From Paenibacillus sp. FSL M7-0420 (GTDB taxonomy: Bacteria; Bacillota; Bacilli; Paenibacillales; Paenibacillaceae), in assembly GCF_038002345.1 (NCBI RefSeq), contig NZ_JBBOCJ010000001.1:3038001-3102000 (forward strand): a stretch of DNA of 64,000 nucleotides, given 5' to 3'. How positions within the stretch are numbered: position 1 is the stretch's first letter; each line of letters opens with the position of its first letter. A program made the translations under genes and the position numbers. Below the pieces are notes generated by a model that saw nothing but the letters and a program-made list of their open reading frames with translations, was not told where the DNA came from and ran no database searches. Of this stretch, positions 50,125-58,584 are shown piece by piece.

Positions 50125-50874
50125 ATGATTGAAATACGCGATTTACATAAGTCCTTCGGGCCGCTTGCGGTGCTGAAAGGTGTGGATCTCGCCGTTGAAC
50201 ACGGCCAGGTCATGGTCATTATCGGACCTTCCGGCTCCGGCAAAACCACGCTGCTGCGCTGCTTCAACCTGCTGGAGACCCCCGACAAGGGCAGTCTTAC
50301 GCTGAACACGATTAAGCTGGATTTCACCCCGGGCGGCATAATTCCACAGCGTACCGTACTCTCCCTGCGCCAGCAGACAGGAATGGTGTTCCAGTCTTAT
50401 AATCTGTTCCCGCATATGACGGCGATCGGCAATGTCATGGAGGGACAGATCACGGTGCAAAAGCGTTCCAAGGAGGAAGCGCGCAGCAAGGCGCTGGCAC
50501 TCTTGGACAAGGTGGGTCTGGCAGACAAGGCAGATGCGTATCCGCATCAGCTGTCCGGCGGCCAGCAGCAGCGTGTAGCGATAGCCCGCGCCATGGCGGC
50601 CTCGCCGGAGGTGCTGCTGTTCGATGAGCCGACCTCGGCGCTTGACCCTGAGCTGGTCGGCGAGGTGCTGAAGGTCATCAAGCAGCTGGCCCGGGAAGGA
50701 ATGACGATGGTTATCGTCACCCATGAGATGAAATTCGCGGCCGATGTGGCCGACCGGATCATCCTGATGGATAACGGAGTCATTCTGGAGCAGGGAACCC
50801 CCCGGGAGGTACTGGAGCAGACGAAGAACCCGCGCGCCTTGCAATTCCTGAACCGGCTCAGCGGGGAAGAGTGA
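50125..50874 (+). CDS. Polar amino-acid ABC ATPase
   Basis: The 249-residue protein has Walker [12 protein letters not shown]-loop [19 protein letters not shown], signature [16 protein letters not shown], Walker [15 protein letters not shown] and H-loop [15 protein letters not shown], the pattern of GlnQ/TcyC importers. It follows the permease after 18 bases with AAGGAGG upstream. The operon ends at a terminator at 50894. Confidence 0.93.
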   Translation: MIEIRDLHKSFGPLAVLKGVDLAVEHGQVMVIIGPSGSGKTTLLRCFNLLETPDKGSLTLNTIKLDFTPGGIIPQRTVLSLRQQTGMVFQSYNLFPHMTAIGNVMEGQITVQKRSKEEARSKALALLDKVGLADKADAYPHQLSGGQQQRVAIARAMAASPEVLLFDEPTSALDPELVGEVLKVIKQLAREGMTMVIVTHEMKFAADVADRIILMDNGVILEQGTPREVLEQTKNPRALQFLNRLSGEE

Positions 50875-50893
50875 TTGCGGGACGGAGCATATT

Positions 50894-50931
50894 AAGGCAG
50901 ACCGGGAGGGGAGTCCTGGTCTGCCTTTTTA
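50894..50931 (+). terminator. Terminator after amino-acid ABC operon
   Basis: AAGGCAGACC (50894-50903) pairs with GGTCTGCCTT (50918-50927), followed by T residues. Confidence 0.8.
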
Positions 50932-50991
50932 TTGCTGCCCAGTTTGTGATTGTCACAGAATACTCACAATAAGCCTACGTATTTCCTGTCA

Positions 50992-51037
50992 AAAAAACAA
51001 GGCTGCCCCTAGCCGTAACGGCTTCCGGGACAGCCTT
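50992..51037 (-). terminator. Terminator of SLH-protein gene
   Basis: On the minus strand AAGGCTGTCCC and GGGGCAGCCTT form a long stem with inner AGCCGTTACGGCT pairs, followed by GTTTTTTTG. Confidence 0.8.
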
Positions 51038-51084
51038 TGATCTATCATACGCGGGGGAGCGGTATGAACGAATCCAGCTTTCCT

Positions 51085-51759
51085 TTACTTCTGTGTGCCG
51101 CCATCGCTAACGGACTTCAAGTAGTCCAGCGTGTTGTACAGCATAACTGCTGCTTCAGCACGGGTGATAGTGCTCTTCGGATTGAACTTGCCGCTGGCAT
51201 CAAGGGCAGTGATCTTGTATTTCAGCGCCCGCTGAATGCTGCCCTGATAGGAAGGGTCCAGCGCGTCTGCATCTGCAAGCTCAGCCGGAACGAGATTGAT
51301 CATCGGCAGGTTACCGGCCTTTTCCACAGCTTGAACCAGCATACTGGTATACAGCTCTTTGGTAATCGGCTTGGCCGGATCGATATTGGCCGGGATACTC
51401 ACACCATTATAATGGGCATTGATGAAGGCTTCTGCGTACCAGGCATTGTCTTTTACTTTGGAGAACAGCGCACTTGCCTGGGGAGCCTTATTGAAATCAA
51501 TTGCCGCCAGGCTAAGCTGGAGACCGCCGGAGATAAATTGTATCCCTTGCGCTGTAGTTACTGTGGAGGCCGGCAGAAATTGGGTGTCGGAGATTCCTTT
51601 GATCAGGCCCTGCTCCTTCAGAGAGTTGATCTTATCCTTACCTGTCACCTGGCTGATATCCTTGAAGCTGCTGCCGGCTGCAAAAATTTGTCCGCCAAGA
51701 GAGAAGGAAAGGAGGGTTACTGCTGTAATAGCTGCGATCGTGTTTTTTTTCATACTCAT
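51085..51759 (-). CDS. S-layer homology (SLH) domain protein
   Basis: The 224-residue secreted protein has a signal peptide (KKNTIAAITAVTLLSFSLGGQIFAAG, cut after ALA-like AAG). SLH-type repeats include SSFKDISQVTGKDKINSLKEQGLIKGISDTQFLPASTVTTAQGIQFI, an internal divergent unit, and a C-terminal ALDPSYQGSIQRALKYKITALDASGKFNPKSTITRAEAAVMLYNTLDYL. SLH domains bind pyruvylated secondary cell-wall polymers, so it probably sits in the cell wall. No enzymatic domain is present. It may be a small wall-anchored or regulatory protein. Confidence 0.85.
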   Translation of the reverse strand: MSMKKNTIAAITAVTLLSFSLGGQIFAAGSSFKDISQVTGKDKINSLKEQGLIKGISDTQFLPASTVTTAQGIQFISGGLQLSLAAIDFNKAPQASALFSKVKDNAWYAEAFINAHYNGVSIPANIDPAKPITKELYTSMLVQAVEKAGNLPMINLVPAELADADALDPSYQGSIQRALKYKITALDASGKFNPKSTITRAEAAVMLYNTLDYLKSVSDGGTQK

Positions 51760-51873
51760 CTGAATTCCACCTCTATTATAGGGTTGGGCCGTTTGGCCTG
51801 TATCAACTCCTCTAACGTAATGAGATCAGAAAAGGTTGCAAGCGTATTAATCCCGATCTGCTGGATCGGCAAG

Positions 51874-52449
51874 CTACATCATTTCCTGAAACAGCAGATT
51901 GCGGTAGGGGTACCGGCTGAAGCGGGTCTTGAACAGCAGCGCAATTCCGCTTTCTTCAATCGTTACGGATTTCAGTGACGTTGTTCTTACCAGACTGCGC
52001 ACCATCGCCCTTACCGCCCGGTTGTCCTTACGCCGGATGGCGGCAGCCAGGGCTTCCGCGAAGCTACGGTTAACCGCAAGCTCGCGGTACAACGGGATGA
52101 TGGAACGCGCTATGCAGCGGTGGGCGTCTGTATTGAAGGTGAACTGAACGGTTCCCGGCGGAATCGTCGTTCCATTGGTATAGAAGGCAATCGGCAGCGG
52201 AAAGGGAAAAGAGATAAAATAACCGATTCCGTTCGTTCCGTAATTCTCCGCGTCGGCAAGTGCGGGGATACTGTGGAGCAAGCTGCCCATCAGGTCCAGG
52301 TCGGCAGTGACAACCGCGGTTGTCCATTGCCTGGCATAACTGCGGTTTCCGGCAATTTTCCGGTAGAACGGCAGCATGGCCGCAGCTACGCTGCGCAGTA
52401 CACGGGCTGTTACCAGCCGCTGCGTCTGCTTAGGTTGTACTTTCGCCAT
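51874..52449 (-). CDS. Hypothetical protein, 191 residues
   Basis: From ATG 52449 the product starts MAKVQPKQTQRLVTARVLRS and has a duplicated layout. A helix with MLPFYRKIAGNRSYARQWTTAVVTADLDLMGSLL is echoed later by IIPLYRELAVNRSFAEALAAAIRRKDNRAVRAMV. Between them is a segment YFISFPFPLPIAFYTNGTTIPPG. It has no signal peptide and no clear membrane helix. The internal echo suggests a repeat fold, perhaps a cell-surface or spore-related protein of Paenibacillus. The family is not recognised. Confidence 0.7.
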   Translation of the reverse strand: MAKVQPKQTQRLVTARVLRSVAAAMLPFYRKIAGNRSYARQWTTAVVTADLDLMGSLLHSIPALADAENYGTNGIGYFISFPFPLPIAFYTNGTTIPPGTVQFTFNTDAHRCIARSIIPLYRELAVNRSFAEALAAAIRRKDNRAVRAMVRSLVRTTSLKSVTIEESGIALLFKTRFSRYPYRNLLFQEMM

Positions 52450-52736
52450 CCGGATCATCCTCACTTTGCACAGATTCTTTCCAAGTATAAGCATGTATCG
52501 GTTACATTTGATCTTGATATAGAGTATGGGGATTACGCACACTTCGGAATGGGCAACTCCGGTTTCGGCAGAAATATTATCTATACGTGGAGCGGCAGAG
52601 GGGGGCTATTGCGGGCAAGTGATGTTATACTGGTGTCAGGACTTTTCTTTGACGGGCAAGTTTGTTATGCTTATATCGTAACGATTACTAATTATTCTGC
52701 GGGAATTGTTCTGCTTCCGGAAAGGTGGGAACCCGG

Positions 52737-53210
52737 GTGAACCGAGTGTCAAATATCAGTCAGCAGTTTGCGGCTCATAATTATAAGCTTACACCACAGC
52801 GTGAAGCGATAGTGAGAGTGCTGCTGGATAATGAGAAGGATCATCTAAGCGTGGAAGAGGTATATATGCTGGTCAAGCGCAGTTACCCGCATTTGGGGCT
52901 GGCGACTGTCTACCGTACCTTGGAGCTGCTGTGTGAACTTCATATTGTGCAAAAAATGAATTTCGGCGACGGCGTCGCCCGTTATGATCTGCGCGACGAC
53001 GATCATGTGCATATGCATCATCACCTGATCTGCAATGTATGCGGTAAGCTGGAAGAGATCAAGGATGATTGGCTGGTGGAGCTGGAGGCGCGGGTAGCCC
53101 GTGAATACGGCTTCAGTGTGACTGATCACCGTCTCGATTTCAAAGGCACCTATAATAGCTGTCAAAAGAACGGCTGCAAGGGCGACAAGGACTGCCGCGC
53201 CGTCTCATAA
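52737..53210 (+). CDS. fur: Ferric uptake regulator Fur
   Basis: The 157-residue protein has the DNA-binding winged helix (YKLTPQREAIVRVLLDNEKDHLSVEEVYMLVKRSYPHLGLATVYRTLELL), the metal site HVHMHHHLICNVCGKLEEI, and a C-terminal Cys pair SCQKNGC. The sequence follows Bacillus Fur closely (NFGDGV-x-RYDLR). It represses iron-uptake genes when Fe(II) is bound. GTG 52737 is preferred over GTG 52725 because AAAGGTGGG lies seven bases upstream. It is the only gene in its unit, with a strong terminator at 53228. Confidence 0.9.
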   Translation: MNRVSNISQQFAAHNYKLTPQREAIVRVLLDNEKDHLSVEEVYMLVKRSYPHLGLATVYRTLELLCELHIVQKMNFGDGVARYDLRDDDHVHMHHHLICNVCGKLEEIKDDWLVELEARVAREYGFSVTDHRLDFKGTYNSCQKNGCKGDKDCRAVS

Positions 53211-53227
53211 GCACATCTGCAACGCAC

Positions 53228-53263
53228 AGAAGGCGCAGGGCTGAAGTTCAGCCTGCGCCTTCT
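53228..53263. terminator. Terminator after fur, bidirectional
   Basis: AGAAGGCGCA and TGCGCCTTCT, with inner GGCTGAA/TTCAGCC, form a long nearly perfect stem between convergent genes. Confidence 0.85.
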
Positions 53264-53304
53264 TGCAAATATTAAGAAGTTACGGAATCTGCGAAATGCC
53301 GCTG

Positions 53305-53985
53305 CTAGGAGCGGTTCGGAACGAAGGATTTGATCCAGGTTCCGAAGCTGCCGGGATTGCGGGTCTGAACCAGGATCACCCCTTCGCCGCGGAACCGGCA
53401 GACCAGGGCCTCGCCGCTGGTTAAGCTGTTCAGCCAGCCGGAGGCTGCTTTTTCCACCTTGTAATCCATATAGTCCGGCCAAGCTACAAGGTGTCCGTTA
53501 TCGATGATCATCTCTTCGCCCGGTCCGAGGTTAATGGCGTGAATCGCTCCGAAGGAGGAGAGGAAGACGGTGCCCCTGCCGCTGATTTCCAGAATGAAGA
53601 ATCCTTCGCCGGAGAACAGGCCGCGGGTCAGATTCTGCATTTTGGTATTGACCTGAATGCCTTGGGTTCCCGCCAGGAAGCCGTCCTTCTGTACGATCAG
53701 CTTGTACGACCCGTCCAGCTCAATGGCCTGTACATCCCCGATAGAACCGGGTGAGAGCAGGACCTCACTCTGTCCGCGCGTGGCGGTCAGCTCCTGGAAG
53801 AAGAATTTCTCCCCGCTAAGCATGCGGCCCAGGCCGCGCATAATTCCGCCGTCCACGGTGCCCCGCAGCTCCACATTCGGTGACATGGCGACCATCGCAC
53901 CCATCTCCGCCTTAACGCTCTCGCCCGGCTCCAGCAGGACCTTAAGCATGGCGAAGGCGCCGTCATACAGCACATCATATTTCAT
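53305..53985 (-). CDS. AIM24-family protein
   Basis: From ATG 53985 the 226-residue soluble protein has repeated beta motifs: LLEPGESVKAEMGAMVAMSPNVEL, GGIMRGLGRMLSGEKFFFQELTATRG, and a second pass EVLLSPGSIGDVQAIEL, GLFSGEGFFILEISGRGTVFLSSFG. This double-psi pattern with conserved GE-x-x-x-AE-x-GAM is the AIM24/TIGR00266 family. Function is unknown; members are found in bacteria and mitochondria. GAGGAGGAACGGG precedes the start. It is transcribed alone and converges on fur. Confidence 0.9.
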   Translation of the reverse strand: MKYDVLYDGAFAMLKVLLEPGESVKAEMGAMVAMSPNVELRGTVDGGIMRGLGRMLSGEKFFFQELTATRGQSEVLLSPGSIGDVQAIELDGSYKLIVQKDGFLAGTQGIQVNTKMQNLTRGLFSGEGFFILEISGRGTVFLSSFGAIHAINLGPGEEMIIDNGHLVAWPDYMDYKVEKAASGWLNSLTSGEALVCRFRGEGVILVQTRNPGSFGTWIKSFVPNRS

Positions 53986-54216
53986 ATCCCGTTCCTCCTC
54001 ATTCTTGCGATTATTGGTTATGCCACAGGTATGTATCTTGCTCTTCAAGGATACTGTACCAGATAGTCCAACTGCAAGCCGGGTACAGCCAAGGCTGGAG
54101 TACAGTACCAAATGAATATAGTGAACAGTACCGGGCAGCGGTCAGGATAGTGTGTTAAAATGAAGTGGACAGTGCAGCCGCACTGATTATACGAATGACA
54201 AGGAGTGTCGCCGCTT

Positions 54217-54432
54217 ATGGTACGGACAAGAACGCAGAAGGCGCTGCTTAAGGCAGAGCGCTCAGGCACATGGTGTGCAGAAAGAAACCGCAGACTCAAT
54301 CAGGATTACGGGGCCATCTCCCAGCATGTCAGAGTTACACCCGGCAAACGGGAGCAATTGAATAAGGTCAAACACAAGGAGCGGATCTTCCATGATGGCG
54401 CTCCTTTTGCATGCCTGGGGGCAGCGGGGTAA
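54217..54432 (+). CDS. Small basic protein, 71 residues
   Basis: The product starts MVRTRTQKALLKAERSGTWC and continues ERNRRLNQDYGAISQHVRVTPGKREQLNKVKHKERIF. It is strongly basic, with no membrane segment or signal. It resembles short Bacillus/Paenibacillus proteins of the form M-x-x-T-x-T-Q-K-A-L-R/L-K...K-x-K-H-K-E-R, which have no known function. AAGGAG sits 11 bases before ATG 54217. The last 20 codons carry a terminator-like hairpin (54376-54406), so part of the message may end inside the gene. It converges on the AraC gene with three bases between stops. Confidence 0.6.
   Translation: MVRTRTQKALLKAERSGTWCAERNRRLNQDYGAISQHVRVTPGKREQLNKVKHKERIFHDGAPFACLGAAG
54376..54408 (+). terminator. 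Terminator-like hairpin inside 71-residue gene
   Basis: AAGGAGCG (54376-54383) and CGCTCCTT (54399-54406) form an eight-bp stem followed by T residues, within the 3' end of the small gene. Confidence 0.6.
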
Positions 54433-54435
54433 TAC

Positions 54436-55254
54436 TTATACCTGTGCCCTGCTGTGAATACGGTATTCCTTGGGCGACATGCCGAACCGGCTGCGGAAGA
54501 TCCGGTGGAAATAGGTATAGTTCGCAAATCCGCAGGTCTCGGAGACATGCTCCAGCGGCATGGGGCTGAACGTAATCTTTTCCCGGGCCATATCCAGCCG
54601 TACATCATTTACATATTTGACAATCGTGGTGCCGAACGCTTCCTTGAACAGATGAACCGCACGGGAGACCGAGATATCCACATGTGCGGCCACATCCTCC
54701 AGCCGGAAGCTGTAAGAGGCATGTTCTTCCACGTACTGCTTCATCCGGTAAGCCAGATAAGCCTTCGGTGAGATCGCGGGCTGATCAATCATCAGCCGGT
54801 CAATCTCCATACATAGAATCTGCAGATAACAAGCAGAGATATCCGGTGAGGAATCCGATAAGCGGCGCTGCTCCAGCACAAGCTGGCGGAAGAGGCCGAG
54901 AATATGATCGCTCATCGGCAGGCGGAGTACCGCCGGACGCTGCTTGCGTCTCCACCACTCTTCAATCCATGGGCCGCTGCAAAAGATATGATAGTCACCG
55001 CTCTCGATCCTCGGCTTGCCGACGGGATAGACTTCCTTGTCGATACTCAAGTAGTAGGGGTCATTCGGTGCGAACAGCATGAGATCGCCGCTCTCAACGG
55101 TCGTAATGGCTCCGTTCTCCCTGGTGCGGCTGCGCCCTTCAGTCTGGAGCCGCAGCAGATAATACTGTACACCCTCGCTGCGTGACATATGAAATGGTTT
55201 GCGGTGGAAGGAGAATCCGGCGGATAGAATGTGGCAAGCGGCAGATGTTGTCAT
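54436..55254 (-). CDS. AraC-family transcriptional regulator
   Basis: The 272-residue protein has an N-terminal cupin-like ligand-binding half (SRTRENGAITTVESGDLMLFAPNDPYYLS) and a C-terminal AraC domain: YSFRLEDVAAHVDISVSRAVHLFKEAFGTTIVKYVNDVRLDMAREKI as the first helix-turn-helix and EHVSETCGFANYTYFHRIFRSRFGMSPKEYR as the second. It is divergent from the sugar isomerase/dehydrogenase operon and probably activates it in response to a sugar. GGAGGGAC precedes ATG 55254. Confidence 0.92.
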   Translation of the reverse strand: MTTSAACHILSAGFSFHRKPFHMSRSEGVQYYLLRLQTEGRSRTRENGAITTVESGDLMLFAPNDPYYLSIDKEVYPVGKPRIESGDYHIFCSGPWIEEWWRRKQRPAVLRLPMSDHILGLFRQLVLEQRRLSDSSPDISACYLQILCMEIDRLMIDQPAISPKAYLAYRMKQYVEEHASYSFRLEDVAAHVDISVSRAVHLFKEAFGTTIVKYVNDVRLDMAREKITFSPMPLEHVSETCGFANYTYFHRIFRSRFGMSPKEYRIHSRAQV

Positions 55255-55566
55255 GTGTCCCTCCTAGTCTAATAAATGATAAGCAGATTGTTCATGTTTT
55301 AATCATATTATTCATTTTATTATATACGCTTTCATATTACCATGTAGCTAAGCAAAAAACATACAAATGATGTGGAGAAGGCCGTATTGCGGCGCTAATC
55401 GCTACATTTACAAACTCTGGAAGCAGTGGATGAAACCAAGAGAACGCTGCGTTCTCCAATGTTTACAGCCCGTTTGTTCAGGTGATGCGCTTCAGGGAAG
55501 GTAACCGGGAGTGCGGCGGCAGCAAGAACAGGATAACTCCGGATCATATAAGGAGTGGGAATAACA
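55255..55566. other. Divergent intergenic region, 312 bases
   Basis: This AT-rich control region lies between the AraC gene and the sugar catabolic operon. It holds a cre-like site at 55320-55335 and a ribosome binding site AAGGAGTGG near the end. No further gene is supported. Confidence 0.6.
55320..55335 (-). promoter_or_regulatory. Candidate cre (CcpA) site
   Basis: Read on the minus strand the 16 bases ATGAAAGCGTATATAA match the consensus WTGNAANCGNWNNCWW at every position except one (T for C). It sits in the divergent control region of a sugar catabolic operon, where CcpA repression is expected. Confidence 0.4.
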
Positions 55567-56334
55567 ATGCTTAAGGTTGGATTGCAGCTGTACACGCTTA
55601 GAGAAGAACTGGAACAGGATTTCGAGGGAACTATACGTAAGGTAGCCGAGCTGGGCTACAGCGGTGTGGAATTCTTCCACTATTTCGGCCGTACGGCTGA
55701 ACAGGTGAAGGCGCTGCTTGAAGAGACAGGACTTGTTGCTGTCGGAGCACACCGTCCGTACGATGCGATGCTGAATGATACGGAGCAGGAGATCACCTTC
55801 AATCTGGAGATCGGCAACCGCAATCTGATCGTGCCTTATCTGACAGAAGAACAACGGAACTGGCCGGAGGTAGCCGCGGGTCTGCGGACCATCGGCGAGA
55901 AATGCAAGGCTGCCGGTGCTGTTCTGTCTTATCATAATCATGATTTTGAATTCACGGAGAAGGTTGACGGCCAGCCAGCCTTTGATTATCTGTTCGAAGC
56001 GGTGCCTGCTGAGCAGCTTCAAGTGGAGATGGATACATGCTGGGTGTATTACGGCGGATATGATCCGGCAGAATATATCCGTAAGTATGCAGGACGCCTG
56101 CCGATCATCCACCTCAAGGATCTGAAGAAGAAAGAAGACGGCTCACCGGAGACTGTAGTACTCGGCGAAGGTGAAGTGGATCTGGCTGCGATCATTGAAG
56201 CAGCCGCTAGCGCTGGTGTGGAATGGGCAGTGGTGGAGCAGGACTTCTGCAGCCGCTCGCCGCTTGGTAGTGTCGCTGACAGTTTGAACTGGATCAAAAC
56301 ATACGAGAATCAAGGAGGAAGTATTCATGTCTAA
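55567..56334 (+). CDS. Sugar phosphate isomerase/epimerase (xylose isomerase-like barrel)
   Basis: The 255-residue TIM-barrel protein has LKVGLQLYTLREELEQDFEGTIRKVAELGYSGVEFF at the start and metal-binding positions in SYHNHDFEF, VEMDTCWVYYGG, PIIHLKDL and WAVVEQDF. Proteins of this family isomerise, epimerise or dehydrate sugar and inositol derivatives. ATG 55567 follows AAGGAGTGGG. It overlaps the next gene by eight bases and heads a five-gene operon divergent from an AraC regulator. Confidence 0.9.
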   Translation: MLKVGLQLYTLREELEQDFEGTIRKVAELGYSGVEFFHYFGRTAEQVKALLEETGLVAVGAHRPYDAMLNDTEQEITFNLEIGNRNLIVPYLTEEQRNWPEVAAGLRTIGEKCKAAGAVLSYHNHDFEFTEKVDGQPAFDYLFEAVPAEQLQVEMDTCWVYYGGYDPAEYIRKYAGRLPIIHLKDLKKKEDGSPETVVLGEGEVDLAAIIEAAASAGVEWAVVEQDFCSRSPLGSVADSLNWIKTYENQGGSIHV

Positions 56335-57424
56335 CAAACTCAAAATTGCTATTATCGGTTGCGGTGGTATCGCAAACGGCAAACATATGCCAAGCCTTGC
56401 CCGTCAGGAGGATGCCGAAATGGTGGCATTCTGTGATATCGTGGAAGAACGTGCCCAGGAGGCTGCCAAGACCTACGGCTCGGAAGGCGCTGCTGTATTT
56501 ACCGATTTCCGTGAGCTGCTGGCAACGGGCGGGTTCGATATCGTGCATGTCTGCACGCCGAATGACAGCCACTCCGAGATTACGGTTGCCGCACTGGAAG
56601 CCGGCAATCATGTACTGTGTGAGAAGCCGATGGCCAAGACCACTGCACAGGCTAAAGAAATGCTGGATGCCGCCAAGCGTACAGGCAAGAAATTGTCTAT
56701 AGCTTATCAGAACCGTTTCCGCGCAGACAGCGAATATCTGAAGGGGCTGTGTGAAGAAGGGGAACTCGGCGATATCTATTACGGTAAGGCTATTGCGCTT
56801 CGCCGCCGCGCTGTTCCAACCTGGGGCGTGTTCCTGGATGAAGAGAAGCAGGGCGGAGGACCGCTGATCGATATCGGTACCCATGCGCTGGATCTGACAC
56901 TCTGGCTGATGAATAACTACAAGCCGCGTATGGTTGTAGGCTCTACCTTCCATAAGTTGGGCCAGAAGAAGAATGCCGCGAATGCCTTCGGTCCGTGGGA
57001 CCCTGAGCAATTCAAGGTAGAAGATTCCGCCTTCGGCTTCATTACAATGGAGAACGGTGCTACAATTGTACTTGAATCCAGCTGGGCGCTGAACGTATCT
57101 GAATTCGGCGAAGCCAAGACCATGCTTGCCGGAACGGAAGGCGGAGCGGATATGAAGGACGGGCTGCGTCTGAACGGCGAACGTGCCGGCCGCCTGTATG
57201 AGACCAAGGTGGACCTGTCCTCCGGCGGTGTCGCCTTCTACAGCGGAGCTGCGGAGAATGAAGCAGACCGTGAAGCCCGTCTGTGGCTGGAAGCCGTAAG
57301 ACAAGACAAGGACCCTGTGGTTCTGCCGGAGCAGGCCTTCGTAGTTACCCAGATTCTTGAAGCAGTGTATGAATCAGCACGTACCGGACGCGCCGTATAT
57401 TTTGACGGAAGTTCTGACAACTAA
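56327..57424 (+). CDS. Gfo/Idh/MocA-family dehydrogenase 1
   Basis: The 365-residue protein has an N-terminal Rossmann motif KIAIIGCGGIANGKHMPSL and the family catalytic motif CEKPMAKT (Lys in E-K-P), with a second active-site His in DIGTHALDLTLWLM. It oxidises or reduces a sugar or polyol with NAD(P). ATG 56327 lies inside the end of the previous gene. It is paired with a second dehydrogenase downstream, suggesting a two-step oxidation or reduction. Confidence 0.92.
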   Translation: MSNKLKIAIIGCGGIANGKHMPSLARQEDAEMVAFCDIVEERAQEAAKTYGSEGAAVFTDFRELLATGGFDIVHVCTPNDSHSEITVAALEAGNHVLCEKPMAKTTAQAKEMLDAAKRTGKKLSIAYQNRFRADSEYLKGLCEEGELGDIYYGKAIALRRRAVPTWGVFLDEEKQGGGPLIDIGTHALDLTLWLMNNYKPRMVVGSTFHKLGQKKNAANAFGPWDPEQFKVEDSAFGFITMENGATIVLESSWALNVSEFGEAKTMLAGTEGGADMKDGLRLNGERAGRLYETKVDLSSGGVAFYSGAAENEADREARLWLEAVRQDKDPVVLPEQAFVVTQILEAVYESARTGRAVYFDGSSDN

Positions 57425-57472
57425 GAGCCTCTTCCGGTTCACGCGACTATTAGACAAACAGGAGTGGAATCC

Positions 57473-58543
57473 ATGAGTTCAATCAAACATACTGTAGCCA
57501 TCGTTGGTTACGGCGGAATGGGAAGCTACCATACCCAATTAATCAAAGAGAGTGACCGGGTGGTAGTGACCGGTGCCTTCGATCTGCTGGCAGAGCGGCG
57601 CGCCTTGGCTGAGGAAGCAGGCTACACCGCGTATTCCAGCTATGAAGAATTGCTGGCAGATCCGGCTGTGGACATTGTTCTGATCGCTACACCGAATGAT
57701 GTGCACAAGGACATCGCCCTTCAGGCTTTTCAGATGGGCAAGCATGTAGTCTGTGAGAAGCCGGTTGCCATGTCCTCGGCTGAATTCATCGAGATGCAGG
57801 CTGCTGCGGAGGCGGCCGGACGGGTGCTGATGGTGCACCAGAACAGACGCTGGGATGAGGATTTCCGCGTAATCAGGGAGATGTATGAGCAGGGGACGAT
57901 TGGATCACTCTTTCAGATTGAATCCCGGGTGCATGGTGCCAACGGAATTCCCGGCGACTGGCGTCATGTGAAGGAGCAAGGCGGCGGGATGCTGCTGGAC
58001 TGGGGCGTGCATCTGCTGGATCAGCTGTTGTTCATGATTGACAGCAAGGTGAGCAGTGTCAGCAGCAGTCTGAGCTTTGTCCTCGGCAATAATGTAGATG
58101 ACGGATTCGATGCGGTGCTGCAGTTCGAGAACGGCATCAGAGCCATCGTCGAGGTAGGAACTACCAATTTCATCACGATGCCAAGATGGTATGTGAAGGG
58201 CACCGGGGGAACCGCTATTATTGAAGACTGGTCGCTGAGAGGCAGAATTGTAGCCCCCAACCACGAATCGGAAAAGATTGAACCCACGCCGATCCGCGCA
58301 GGTGTAGGCTTGACTAAGACGATGGCCCCGCCTTCAGAAGGCTCGACCGTCCTTGAAGATCTGCCTGCGGCATTAGAGATGACCTCCAGCTTCTATGATA
58401 ATCTGGCCGCTGTTATCGAAGGCACGGCGGAACCGGTTGTCAAGAATGCCGAGGTGCTTCGTGTGCTGAAGCTCATTGAGGCAATCTTTGAAGCGGCAGA
58501 GCGTAATGAGACTATTAAGAATTTCGATAACTACGGAGCTTAA
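57473..58543 (+). CDS. Gfo/Idh/MocA-family dehydrogenase 2
   Basis: The 356-residue protein has HTVAIVGYGGMGSYHTQLIKE for cofactor binding, CEKPVAMSSAEFIEM and DWGVHLLDQLLFMI at the active site. It is clearly diverged from dehydrogenase 1 and has its own substrate-side loops (VHQNRRWDEDFRVI). ATG 57473 is preferred, since CAGGAGTGG precedes it. It is separated by 48 bases from the first dehydrogenase and lies on the same transcript. Confidence 0.92.
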   Translation: MSSIKHTVAIVGYGGMGSYHTQLIKESDRVVVTGAFDLLAERRALAEEAGYTAYSSYEELLADPAVDIVLIATPNDVHKDIALQAFQMGKHVVCEKPVAMSSAEFIEMQAAAEAAGRVLMVHQNRRWDEDFRVIREMYEQGTIGSLFQIESRVHGANGIPGDWRHVKEQGGGMLLDWGVHLLDQLLFMIDSKVSSVSSSLSFVLGNNVDDGFDAVLQFENGIRAIVEVGTTNFITMPRWYVKGTGGTAIIEDWSLRGRIVAPNHESEKIEPTPIRAGVGLTKTMAPPSEGSTVLEDLPAALEMTSSFYDNLAAVIEGTAEPVVKNAEVLRVLKLIEAIFEAAERNETIKNFDNYGA

Positions 58544-58584
58544 TCTAGGCTTCAATACGACCCTAAGAGAGGTGGAATCTGCAA

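Noticed and set aside
50945..50957. TGTGA-TTG-TCACA as a CRP site
   Set aside because: The spacer is three bases, not the six of CRP sites, and the stretch lies between two convergent terminators with no promoter.
51037..51978. Plus-strand 313-residue frame over the SLH gene
   Set aside because: It is antisense to the SLH protein gene and passes through its terminator.
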